The notes beneath the pieces are model-generated. The model worked only from the letters and a program-made list of their open reading frames with translations. It searched no databases and was not told where the DNA came from. Positions 33,596-41,859 of a stretch of 62,715 nucleotides of DNA are shown here, piece by piece. Origin of the DNA: Flavicella sp. (GTDB lineage Bacteria > Bacteroidota > Bacteroidia > Flavobacteriales > Flavobacteriaceae); contig NZ_JAQWGB010000165.1 of the NCBI RefSeq assembly GCF_029238425.1, forward strand, positions 1-62,715, written 5' to 3'. The first letter of the stretch is position 1. Every line of letters begins with the position of its first letter. Made by a program: the position numbers and the translations under genes.

Positions 33596-33626
33596 CACCG
33601 TAAAATCGAGATTACTGCAAATGAAG

Positions 33627-33651
33627 GGGGACTTACAAGTCTCCTTTTTTT
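33627..33651 (+). promoter_or_regulatory. Terminator-like hairpin in the rimP leader (candidate attenuator)
   Basis: A 7-bp stem with one wobble pair (33627-33633 with 33638-33644) and a 4-base loop is followed by seven T bases, lying between the promoter and the rimP start. It has the form of an intrinsic terminator, so it could attenuate the operon. Confidence 0.55.
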
Positions 33652-33656
33652 ATACT

Positions 33657-34124
33657 ATGAAGATGAATAAAGAGCTTGTTGAACAATTAGTAAATGATGC
33701 ATTGGGAGAAAATAGCCCATTGTTTTTAATAAGTTTAGAGCTTTTGCCGGATAGTAAAATATCAATAATCATAGATGGTGATCAAGGTGTTCCACTAAAT
33801 GAATGTATTCGTATTAGTAGAGCCGTTGAAGGTGAGTTGGATAGAGAGGAAGAGGACTTTAGTTTAGAGGTTAGTACACCAGATATCACAAAGCCATTAC
33901 TAGTGTTTAGACAGTTTAAGAAAAACATTGGTAGAACACTTTCTGTAAAAACTGCAGAAGGTAAATATGAAGGAAAGTTGGTAGAGGTGATAGGAGAAGA
34001 CCTAGTTTTAAACTGGTCTGCTAGAGAGCCAAAACCAATTGGAAAAGGTAAAGTAACTGTAGAGAAATCTGCAACATTACCATATAATAGTATAGTAGAA
34101 GCAAAAGTGAAGCTAATTTTTTAA
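33657..34124 (+). CDS. rimP: Ribosome maturation factor RimP
   Basis: The 155-residue protein (start at 33657; ATG 33663 two codons on is equally possible) has the RimP pattern: an N-terminal alpha/beta domain (SIIIDGDQGVPLNECIRISRAVEGELD) and a C-terminal Sm-like beta-barrel (VFRQFKKNIGRTLSVKT, YEGKLVEV). It is needed for 30S subunit maturation. It heads the conserved rimP-nusA-infB operon, 13 bases before nusA. Confidence 0.95.
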   Translation: MKMNKELVEQLVNDALGENSPLFLISLELLPDSKISIIIDGDQGVPLNECIRISRAVEGELDREEEDFSLEVSTPDITKPLLVFRQFKKNIGRTLSVKTAEGKYEGKLVEVIGEDLVLNWSAREPKPIGKGKVTVEKSATLPYNSIVEAKVKLIF

Positions 34125-34137
34125 GTAGTAAGGTGAA

Positions 34138-35388
34138 ATGGAAAATATAGATTTAATAAATTCATTTTCAGAGTTTAAAGATGATAAGAGTATTGATAGG
34201 GTAACCTTGATGTCTATTCTAGAAGAAGTTTTTAGAGCCGCGTTAAAACGTAAGTTTGGTTCTGATGACAACTTTGATATTATTATCAATCCAGATAAAG
34301 GAGATTTAGAGATTTGGAGAAATAGAGTTGTTGTTGCTGATGGTTTTTCAGAGGACGATAATGAAGAGATTGAATTAAGTGAAGCTAGAAAAATTGAGCC
34401 TGATTTTGAAATTGGTGAGGATGTTTCTGAGGAAGTGAAATTATTTCAATTAGGAAGAAGAGCAATTTTAGCTTTACGCCAAAATTTGATTTCTAAGATA
34501 TATGAGCATGATAGCACAAATATTTTCAAGCAGTTTAAAGAGCTTGAAGGAGATTTGTACTCTGCAGAAGTTCACCATATAAAACACAATGCTATCATTT
34601 TGTTAGATGATGAAGGGAATGAATTGGTTTTACCGAAAAGTGAGCAAATTCGTTCTGATTTCTTTAGAAAAGGAGAGTCAGTAAGAGGTATTATCAAAAG
34701 TGTAGAGCTAAGAGGTAATAAACCAGTGATTATCTTATCTAGGACTGCACCAGGTTTCTTGTCTAAATTATTTGAACAAGAAATTCCTGAGGTTTTTGAT
34801 GGATTGATTACGATTGAAGGTGTTGCGAGAATCCCTGGTGATAAAGCAAAAGTAGCTGTAGATTCTTATGATGATAGAATTGATCCAGTAGGAGCATGTG
34901 TTGGTATGAAAGGATCTAGAATTCACGGAATTGTACGTGAATTAGGAAACGAAAATATTGATGTAATCAATTATACTAAAAACACGGAATTATTTATAGC
35001 GAGAGCATTGAGCCCAGCGAAAATAGTTTCTATGACTATCAAACAACAACCAGAAGAAGGTAAAAAAGGTAGAGTAGATGTGTTTTTACGTCCAGAAGAA
35101 GTTTCAAGAGCTATTGGTAGAGGTGGTGTAAACATCCGCTTGGCAAGTGAACTTACAGGATTTGAAATTGATGTGCAAAGAGAAGGTGTAGAAGACGAGG
35201 ATGTTGAATTGACAGAATTCTCTGATGAAATAGAATCATGGGTAATTGAAGAATTCAAGAAAATTGGATTGGATACAGCAAGAAGCGTATTGGATAAAGA
35301 CGTGGATGAGTTGGTGAAGAGAACAGATCTAGAAGAGGAAACAATTTTAGATGTACAAAGAGTTCTAAGAGAAGAATTCGAATCATAA
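34138..35388 (+). CDS. nusA: Transcription termination/antitermination factor NusA
   Basis: The 416-residue protein has the RNA-polymerase-binding N-terminal domain (about 1-125), an S1 domain (about 130-200) and two KH domains. VGACVGMKGSRIHGIVRELGNENIDVI marks KH1, and AIGRGGVNIRLASELTGFEIDV marks KH2. A short helical C-terminus follows. It lacks the duplicated acidic repeats of the E. coli protein, as usual for Bacteroidota. It controls pausing, termination and antitermination. Confidence 0.96.
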   Translation: MENIDLINSFSEFKDDKSIDRVTLMSILEEVFRAALKRKFGSDDNFDIIINPDKGDLEIWRNRVVVADGFSEDDNEEIELSEARKIEPDFEIGEDVSEEVKLFQLGRRAILALRQNLISKIYEHDSTNIFKQFKELEGDLYSAEVHHIKHNAIILLDDEGNELVLPKSEQIRSDFFRKGESVRGIIKSVELRGNKPVIILSRTAPGFLSKLFEQEIPEVFDGLITIEGVARIPGDKAKVAVDSYDDRIDPVGACVGMKGSRIHGIVRELGNENIDVINYTKNTELFIARALSPAKIVSMTIKQQPEEGKKGRVDVFLRPEEVSRAIGRGGVNIRLASELTGFEIDVQREGVEDEDVELTEFSDEIESWVIEEFKKIGLDTARSVLDKDVDELVKRTDLEEETILDVQRVLREEFES

Positions 35389-35503
35389 GTACCCAGAAAC
35401 GAGTTTCGTGAGAAACCCAATTTAAATAGATTATAGAATATAGAATAGTTGGCTGGTTTATGAGCCAAAATAAACAAAGTAACTATTCAACAATTAAAAA
35501 GAT

Positions 35504-38290
35504 ATGGCTGAAAATAAAACAATACGACTCAACAAAGTTCTTAGGGAACTTAACATATCATTGGATAGAGCTGTTGAGCACTTGGCGAGCAAAGGAGTGG
35601 AAGTAGAGGCAAGACCTACTGCTAAGATCTCTAGTGAGGTTTATGAAGTCTTATTGGATGGTTTTCAGACTGACAAGAATAAAAAAGCCGCTTCTAAGGA
35701 GGTAGGTGAAGAAAAGAAAAAAGAAAAGGAAGAACTTCGTTTGGCACAAGAGGCTGAATTGGATAAAAAACGTCAGTTAGAAGAATCTCGTAGAGCTGTG
35801 GTAAAAGCAAAAGCTGAAAAGCTTGAGTTGAAAACAGTTGGGAAAATTGATGTTCCTGGTGCTACTAAAGCTGAAGAGAAACCTGTTGTAGAGGAGAAGA
35901 AGGAAGAAGTTAAAGAAACTGTTGAAAAGCCTGTAGAGGTTGTGGCAGAAGAAAAGCCTGTAGAAGTGGTAAAGGTTGAAAAGCAAGATGAAACTGCTGC
36001 TCCTGTTAAAAAGGAAAACATTGCGCCAAAAGCAATTGATCAAGCACAGGAATTCGTAGAAGTGAAACCGACTCCAAAAAAGCAAGAAGTTAAGCAAGAA
36101 GTAAACCCTGAAGACGCTGAGAAGTTAAGAACTCAGTATAAAAAGTTAGATGGTCCTAAATTAACAGGTACTGTTATCGACTTAAAGCAATTTGAGCGTC
36201 CTAAGAAAAAGAAGGAGGATACGAAACCAGCTGCTGGTGGACCTGCGAAAGCGAAAAGAAAAAGAATTGTAAAACCTGCAAATCATACTCCAAGAGCTGG
36301 AGGTGGTGGTAATAATAGAGGTGGTTTCAATAAAGGTAGAGGAAGGAATCAAAGACCTTCTCCTGCTGTTAAAAAAGAAGAACCAACTGAAGCAGAAGTA
36401 CAAAAACAAGTACGTGAAACTCTTGAGAGATTACAAGGTAAATCTAGTAAGAACAAAGGAGCGAAGTACAGAAGAGATAAAAGAGATCAACACCGTCAAC
36501 AATCTGATATTGATCAGGAGTTAGCGGCTCAAGACAGCAAAATCCTTAAAGTTACTGAGTTTGTAACGGTAGGTGAGGTTGCAACAATGATGGACGTTTC
36601 TCCAACACAAATTATTTCTGCATGTATGACTTTAGGAATGATGGTAACCATGAATCAAAGATTGGATGCTGAAACTATTTCTATTGTAGCAGATGAGTTC
36701 AACTATACAGTTGAATTTATTGGAGCGGAGGTTGAAGAAGGAATTCAAGAAGAAGTAGATTCTGAAGATGACTTGACTACAAGAGCGCCAATTATTACGG
36801 TAATGGGTCACGTAGATCACGGTAAAACATCTTTATTGGATTATATCCGTAAGGCAAATGTAATTGCTGGGGAATCCGGAGGAATCACACAGCATATTGG
36901 TGCTTACTCAGTGGAGTTGACAGGTGGACAAAGAATAGCATTCTTAGATACACCAGGTCACGAGGCCTTTACTGCCATGAGAGCACGTGGAGCACAGGTT
37001 ACCGATTTAGTAATTATTGTAATTGCTGCCGATGATGATGTGATGCCACAAACAAAAGAGGCAATTAGCCATGCACAAGCGGCAGGTGTACCAATTGTTT
37101 TTGCAATTAATAAAATTGACCGTCCAGCGGCAAATCCAGATAATGTGAAGCAGCAATTAGCTTCTATGGATTTATTAGTTGAAGACTGGGGTGGTAAAAT
37201 TCAATCTCATGACATCTCTGCGAAAACAGGTCAAGGTGTTGACGAATTATTAGAAAAAGTATTGCTTGAGGCTGAGATATTAGACTTAAAAGCAAATTCG
37301 GATAAAAGAGCAACAGGTACTGTTGTGGAAGCTTTACTAGATAAAGGTAGAGGATATGTTTCTACAATTATGGTACAAGCAGGTACTTTAAAAATTGGCG
37401 ATTACGTATTGGCAGGTAGACATAGTGGTAAAGTAAAAGCGATGTTTGACGAAAGAGGTCATAACATTCAGGTAGCTGGACCTTCTACACCTGTATCTAT
37501 GTTAGGATTGGATGGAGCGCCACAAGCAGGTGATAAGTTCAACGTATTTGAAGATGAAAGAGAAGCAAAACAAATTGCAACTAAACGTTCTCAATTACAA
37601 AGAGAGCAGTCTGTAAGAACTCAGAAACATATTACATTAGACGAGATTGGTCGTAGAATTGCCTTAGGAGACTTTAAAGAATTGAACATTATCTTGAAAG
37701 GGGATGTGGATGGTTCTGTAGAGGCCTTAACAGATTCATTCCAGAAATTGTCTACGGAAGAGATTCAAGTAAATATCATTCATAAAGGAGTTGGTGCGAT
37801 TACTGAGTCTGATATCTTATTAGCATCTGCTTCAGACGCTATTGTAATTGGATTTAATGTGCGTCCTTCTGGAAATGCGAGAATTGTTGCTGATACGGAA
37901 GAGGTTGATGTAAGAATGTACTCAATCATCTATGATGCAATCAATGACTTGAAAGATGCAATGGAAGGAATGTTATCTCCAGATATGAAAGAGGAGATTA
38001 CAGGTACTGCTGAAATTAGAGAGGTTTATAAAATTTCTAAAGTTGGTAACGTTGCCGGTTCTATGGTATTGACAGGGAAAATCTTTAGAGCTTCTAAAGT
38101 GAGAGTTATTAGAGATAGTATAGTGGTGTTTACTGGAGAGTTTGCAACATTAAAACGTTTCAAAGACGATGCTAAGGAAGTGGCAAAAGGATACGATTGT
38201 GGTATGCAAATCAAAGGGTTTAATGATATCAAAGTAAATGATATTATTGAAGCTTACCAAGAAGTAGAAGTTAAGAAGAAATTGAAATAA
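35504..38290 (+). CDS. infB: Translation initiation factor IF-2
   Basis: The 928-residue protein has an N-terminal IF2_N motif ([22 protein letters not shown]). A long Lys/Glu/Pro-rich linker (about 60-330) is followed by a second IF2_N-like segment. The GTPase domain begins with GHVDHGKTS (about residue 434), then DTPGHEAF and NKIDRP. Domains II to IV follow to the C-terminus. It delivers initiator tRNA and promotes subunit joining. It lies 115 bases after nusA and ends at a strong terminator. Confidence 0.97.
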   Translation: MAENKTIRLNKVLRELNISLDRAVEHLASKGVEVEARPTAKISSEVYEVLLDGFQTDKNKKAASKEVGEEKKKEKEELRLAQEAELDKKRQLEESRRAVVKAKAEKLELKTVGKIDVPGATKAEEKPVVEEKKEEVKETVEKPVEVVAEEKPVEVVKVEKQDETAAPVKKENIAPKAIDQAQEFVEVKPTPKKQEVKQEVNPEDAEKLRTQYKKLDGPKLTGTVIDLKQFERPKKKKEDTKPAAGGPAKAKRKRIVKPANHTPRAGGGGNNRGGFNKGRGRNQRPSPAVKKEEPTEAEVQKQVRETLERLQGKSSKNKGAKYRRDKRDQHRQQSDIDQELAAQDSKILKVTEFVTVGEVATMMDVSPTQIISACMTLGMMVTMNQRLDAETISIVADEFNYTVEFIGAEVEEGIQEEVDSEDDLTTRAPIITVMGHVDHGKTSLLDYIRKANVIAGESGGITQHIGAYSVELTGGQRIAFLDTPGHEAFTAMRARGAQVTDLVIIVIAADDDVMPQTKEAISHAQAAGVPIVFAINKIDRPAANPDNVKQQLASMDLLVEDWGGKIQSHDISAKTGQGVDELLEKVLLEAEILDLKANSDKRATGTVVEALLDKGRGYVSTIMVQAGTLKIGDYVLAGRHSGKVKAMFDERGHNIQVAGPSTPVSMLGLDGAPQAGDKFNVFEDEREAKQIATKRSQLQREQSVRTQKHITLDEIGRRIALGDFKELNIILKGDVDGSVEALTDSFQKLSTEEIQVNIIHKGVGAITESDILLASASDAIVIGFNVRPSGNARIVADTEEVDVRMYSIIYDAINDLKDAMEGMLSPDMKEEITGTAEIREVYKISKVGNVAGSMVLTGKIFRASKVRVIRDSIVVFTGEFATLKRFKDDAKEVAKGYDCGMQIKGFNDIKVNDIIEAYQEVEVKKKLK

Positions 38291-38307
38291 AATTTCTAAT
38301 CATATGT

Positions 38308-38340
38308 AAAAAGCCTGATTCATTTGAATCAGGCTTTTTT
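38308..38340. terminator. Bidirectional terminator after infB
   Basis: AAAAAGCCTGATTC pairs perfectly with GAATCAGGCTTTTT around a 4-base loop. It also serves the convergent GH16 gene. Confidence 0.88.
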
Positions 38341-38357
38341 ATTGTGAATTTTTTAGA

Positions 38358-39230
38358 TTACTTTAATCTCCAAACACGCACCCAGTCATAAGAAGTTGTT
38401 CTTTCTTCTTCCGTACCTGTCATTCCTCCATCGGCGGGAACAGGATTCCAGTCATACGTTTCAACAACCATTCTAATATGCATATTGATATCAAAATCAG
38501 CAGCTGGAGTAACTTTTTCTGTCAACACTCCATCCAAATAAAACCAAACTTCTGTTTCACTTTTCCACCAAGCACCATATACATGGTAATCGTCATAAAC
38601 CATTCCTTCTTTTAGATCCGTATTAGTGCCTTTTATACCCTTCACATAATCACAACCTTCTGGGATGTTTCTACTGTGGGTGTTAGAATGCATAGAACGA
38701 TCAAAATGTTGTGCCCATTTTCCTTTGGTGTTGATTTCTCCAACACATTCTTGAATATCTAATTCGACAGTTCTTTTGTTGCAACCAGATTCGTTTTTTC
38801 CTTCATTGATCAACCAAAATGTAGACGACATAAAAGTTTTGTTGGCTTTCATTCTAGCTTCGTAATATCCGTATTTAGAAGGTGCTACCGAACCTACATA
38901 CCCACCACCATGAGTAAATGTCTTTTTGTTTTTAACAATAGGTTGAGGGAGCTTATAAGCTGTTATTTTTAAAGATCCATCCTCCACTTTGATGTTGTCT
39001 TGCATAAATAATCCAGGAGGTCTACCGATCCATCCACCACCGGTAACCCATTTGCTTTTATTTAAAGAAGAGCCTTTAAATTCGTCTGATTGGTTTTTAA
39101 CAAGTTTCCATTTTTTGTCTTTTGGTCTTGGGTCATTTCCTTTTTCAAAGGTTGGAGCTTTTTGTGCTGATGAAATTGCGCTGATTGCAAAAACACATAT
39201 CACTAAAATAGTTTTGATAGAATTTTTCAT
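38358..39230 (-). CDS. Secreted GH16 endo-glycanase (agarase/porphyranase/carrageenase-like)
   Basis: The 290-residue protein has a signal peptide (1-22) and a single GH16 jelly-roll. The catalytic motif ELDIQE places Glu156 as nucleophile, Asp158 and Glu161 as acid/base. The upstream WGG-type substrate strand (KWVTGGGWIGRPPGLFMQDN) and the C-terminal SYDWVRVWRL strand fit marine GH16 enzymes acting on agar, porphyran or related galactans. No secretion tail or CBM is present. The gene sits alone between housekeeping genes, away from the main glycan island. Confidence 0.88.
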   Translation of the reverse strand: MKNSIKTILVICVFAISAISSAQKAPTFEKGNDPRPKDKKWKLVKNQSDEFKGSSLNKSKWVTGGGWIGRPPGLFMQDNIKVEDGSLKITAYKLPQPIVKNKKTFTHGGGYVGSVAPSKYGYYEARMKANKTFMSSTFWLINEGKNESGCNKRTVELDIQECVGEINTKGKWAQHFDRSMHSNTHSRNIPEGCDYVKGIKGTNTDLKEGMVYDDYHVYGAWWKSETEVWFYLDGVLTEKVTPAADFDINMHIRMVVETYDWNPVPADGGMTGTEEERTTSYDWVRVWRLK

Positions 39231-39432
39231 TGTATAAGATTTTATGGCTCTAAAATAATTTAATAATCCCCACTTAGTATTTAGGGATGGTTTTTATTGA
39301 ACAACGTATGATTTATCTGATACAACCCTAGATTTGTGCTGCAAAGGTGATTTTGTAATATATTTTATTAATAATTTTACTTTATGTCTAGTTAAAAAAA
39401 ATTACATTTGAGAAGAAAAAAATGAGATACTT

Positions 39433-39777
39433 ATGAGAACAATAATTCTTTTGATTTTTGGAGTTGTATTGTCAACAACTTCTTTATCAGCTCAAACGGA
39501 TGCTGCTAAAGGAAAGAAAATATTCAATGGTAATTGTGCAGCTTGTCACAAACTTGATAAAAAATTAATCGGCCCTGCTTTGGGAAATATATCAGACCGT
39601 AGAAAATTAGAGTGGACTGTTCAGTTTATAAAAGACAGTAAAGCTATGATTGCTAAAGGTGATAAAGAGGCTATTGAAGTATACAATAAGTTTAATAAGA
39701 TCCCAATGATCTCTTATTCTTATTTAAGCGATGAAGAAATTTTAAATGTTATCTATTATTTAGATAATGCCAAATAA
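39433..39777 (+). CDS. Small monohaem cytochrome c
   Basis: The 114-residue protein has a signal peptide (to SLSAQ, about 20) and one haem motif CAACH (about residues 36-40), with a downstream Met (IPMISYSY) as probable sixth ligand. It is closely similar across its length to the N-terminal haem domain of ActA encoded 1.2 kb downstream. A -7 box TACATTTG lies at 39403-39410. It probably carries electrons in the periplasm between alternative complex III and the oxidase. Confidence 0.9.
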   Translation: MRTIILLIFGVVLSTTSLSAQTDAAKGKKIFNGNCAACHKLDKKLIGPALGNISDRRKLEWTVQFIKDSKAMIAKGDKEAIEVYNKFNKIPMISYSYLSDEEILNVIYYLDNAK

Positions 39778-39779
39778 AA

Positions 39780-39810
39780 AAAGACCATTCATTTGAATGG
39801 TCTTTTTTTT
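39780..39810. terminator. Bidirectional terminator
   Basis: AAGACCATTCA and TGAATGGTCTT arms with A-run and T-run flanks separate the convergent cytochrome and SPOR genes. Confidence 0.85.
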
Positions 39811-40150
39811 ATAATACCCTCGCTCCAGGATATTCTTCTTTTATTTTATTTAGCGCTCTGTCGGCTTCAATTCGTGTTTTGTAGGAAATAGTCTGAACTT
39901 TCCACTCAGGTACCTTATAAATTCTTTTGATTTCTATTTCAGGAAATAATTCCTTAAAATCCTGCATTCTTTTCAAAGCTGTTTTTTCATTCCCATTATA
40001 CAATTGTATGCAGAAACCTTGTTTAGACTGCTGGTTGTAGGCTCTTTTTTTTACTAACAGAGTTTGTAAGCTTTTCTCTGTAGTTATTTGGGAAAAGCCT
40101 AGAGTTGGAATGCATATTAAACCAATAATAAATAAAATTCTGTTTTTCAT
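39809..40150 (-). CDS. Exported SPOR-domain protein
   Basis: The 113-residue protein has a signal peptide (about 1-20, GFSQ). One SPOR-like repeat follows (GFCIQLYNGNEKTALKRMQDF ... IYKVPEWKVQTISYKTRIEADRALNKIKEEYPGARVL). SPOR domains bind denuded peptidoglycan glycan strands, often at division sites. A -7 box (TATTTTTG, minus strand, 40177-40170) precedes it. Its specific role is unknown. Confidence 0.82.
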   Translation of the reverse strand: MKNRILFIIGLICIPTLGFSQITTEKSLQTLLVKKRAYNQQSKQGFCIQLYNGNEKTALKRMQDFKELFPEIEIKRIYKVPEWKVQTISYKTRIEADRALNKIKEEYPGARVL

Positions 40151-40456
40151 AATGTGTTAAGTAAAAAGGCAAAAATAAAGGTTTGATTTTTATGTAGCTC
40201 TATAGAATTGTTAATTTACTAAAATTTTCTTTGTAGACTAAACGATAAAATATTTGAGCATAGATGATTTTGTAATATTTTAGATAAAAATTGATTATTG
40301 TCATGTGTTGCGATATCCAATTAAAGAGGTGTATAAAATGCTTGTTTTAGAGTGGGTTAAACAGTAGTGTAATTAGAGTTTAAATGGTTGATAATAAAAG
40401 AACGGAAAGTATTGAAAATGAAGCTTCTTAATCGATTTCGAAATATTTAAAATATT

Positions 40457-40524
40457 GGAAGCTATCAGTTTAGAGAAGAATGTTATTTAGAACAACTATA
40501 AATTAGTTCTTAGCTTCCTTTTTT
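40457..40524 (+). other. Long hairpin with T-run in the 489-base gap before the act operon
   Basis: GGAAGCTA (40457-40464) pairs with TAGCTTCC (40511-40518), and inside it AGAAC pairs with GTTCT. A T-run follows at 40519-40524. It looks like the terminator of an unannotated transcript or a structured RNA. The rest of the gap (40151-40456) shows no ORF I would support. Confidence 0.35.
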
Positions 40525-40549
40525 AATTTACAATTTTGGTAATAAGTAG

Positions 40550-40557
40550 TACTTTTG
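40550..40557 (+). promoter_or_regulatory. Probable -7 box of the act/cox operon
   Basis: TACTTTTG matches TAnnTTTG, 83 bases before the actA start. The -33 element is weak. Confidence 0.5.
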
Positions 40558-40639
40558 CTCAAAATTTTGGGGAAATTAATGCGTGTCTATATCGGATGGT
40601 TTCATCTCAAATTAAGATAGAAAATTTATATTTTTAAGT

Positions 40640-41824
40640 ATGAAAAGTGTGAAAAAACACAGTCAAATCGGAAGATTAGTAGTTGCTAGTCTTACTTTCT
40701 TATTTCTTTTTACCTTCAGTTTGTCTGCGCAAGGAGATGCAAAAGTTGGTAAAAGTTTGTTTAATGCTAATTGTGCCGCTTGTCATAAATTAGATAAAAA
40801 ACTAGTAGGACCGGCGTTAGGGAAAATCTCTGAAAGGAGAGAAATGGATTGGTTAAAAGCATGGATTAAGGATAACAATGCCTTAAGAGCTTCTGGTGAT
40901 GCAGATGCAATTGCAATTTATGAAGAGTATAAAGGGTCTCCAATGACTGCTTTTCCTCAGTTTGCAGATGCAGATATTGAAAATATAGTTGCTTATTTGG
41001 ATGCTGATCCTGTTAAGAAAGCTGGTGCTGCTGCAGTGGCTGCGGCTCCCGTTGAAGTAAAAGAATCAGGTTCTTCGAACTTGATATCATATGTTGTTTT
41101 CTTGGTTTTAGCTGGGTTAGTAGTGTATGTTTACTTTAAGAGTGATAATGGTTTCTTGAAAATTGTGGCTACGATCATCTTGTTGTTTAATATTGCTTAT
41201 TTCGGGTTTACAGCACTTATGAGTATAGGTGTGGATCAAGGATATCAGCCAGTACAGCCTATTGCCTTCTCTCACAGAATACATGCTGGAGATAATAAAA
41301 TTGACTGTCAGTATTGTCACTCTGCAGCGAAGAACAGTAAGACTTCGGGAATTCCTTCTGTAAATGTTTGTATGAACTGTCATAAGAACATCGGAGAAGT
41401 TGCTGAGGAAACTGCTACAGCAGAGCATTCAAAAGCATTTTACGATGGTGAGATTCAGAAGCTTTACAAAGCTGCTGGATGGGATTCAGAGAACTTAGAG
41501 TATACAGGTGAAACTGAGCCTATCGTATGGACAAGAATCCATAACTTACCAGACTTTGCATACTATAACCATTCACAACACGTAACTGTTGGAGGAATCA
41601 AATGTCAGAAATGTCATGGTCCTGTTGAAGAAATGGAAGAAGTATATCAATATTCTCCTTTAACTATGGGATGGTGTATCGACTGTCATAAAGAGACCAA
41701 AGTTAAAATGGAAGGAAATGGATACTACAAAAACATACATGAAGATTTATCTAAAAAGTATGGTGTAGAAAAAGTGACTGTCGCTCAAATGGGAGGGAAA
41801 GAATGTGGAAAATGTCACTACTAA
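40640..41824 (+). CDS. actA: Alternative complex III subunit A, multihaem cytochrome c
   Basis: The 394-residue protein has a signal peptide (to about 31) and six CxxCH haem motifs. CAACH lies in an N-terminal monohaem domain (about 32-132), followed by an Ala-rich linker and a membrane helix (about 150-168). CQYCH, CMNCH, CQKCH, CIDCH and CGKCH form the pentahaem ActA core. The N-terminal domain is near identical in pattern to the free cytochrome at 39433. ActA passes electrons out of the quinol:acceptor complex. It is the first gene of actABCDEF. Confidence 0.92.
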   Translation: MKSVKKHSQIGRLVVASLTFLFLFTFSLSAQGDAKVGKSLFNANCAACHKLDKKLVGPALGKISERREMDWLKAWIKDNNALRASGDADAIAIYEEYKGSPMTAFPQFADADIENIVAYLDADPVKKAGAAAVAAAPVEVKESGSSNLISYVVFLVLAGLVVYVYFKSDNGFLKIVATIILLFNIAYFGFTALMSIGVDQGYQPVQPIAFSHRIHAGDNKIDCQYCHSAAKNSKTSGIPSVNVCMNCHKNIGEVAEETATAEHSKAFYDGEIQKLYKAAGWDSENLEYTGETEPIVWTRIHNLPDFAYYNHSQHVTVGGIKCQKCHGPVEEMEEVYQYSPLTMGWCIDCHKETKVKMEGNGYYKNIHEDLSKKYGVEKVTVAQMGGKECGKCHY

Positions 41825-41859
41825 TCAATTATTAAGTTTATAAAATACCTATATATAAC

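Noticed and set aside
35773-36409. Several antisense frames opposite infB
   Set aside because: They come from the low-complexity Lys/Glu linker of IF-2 and carry no protein-like pattern.
39231-39432. Tandem-repeat operator before the GH16 gene
   Set aside because: An AAACC occurs on the minus strand, but the GA[CT] partner, second site and 35-bp spacing to a -7 box are all missing.
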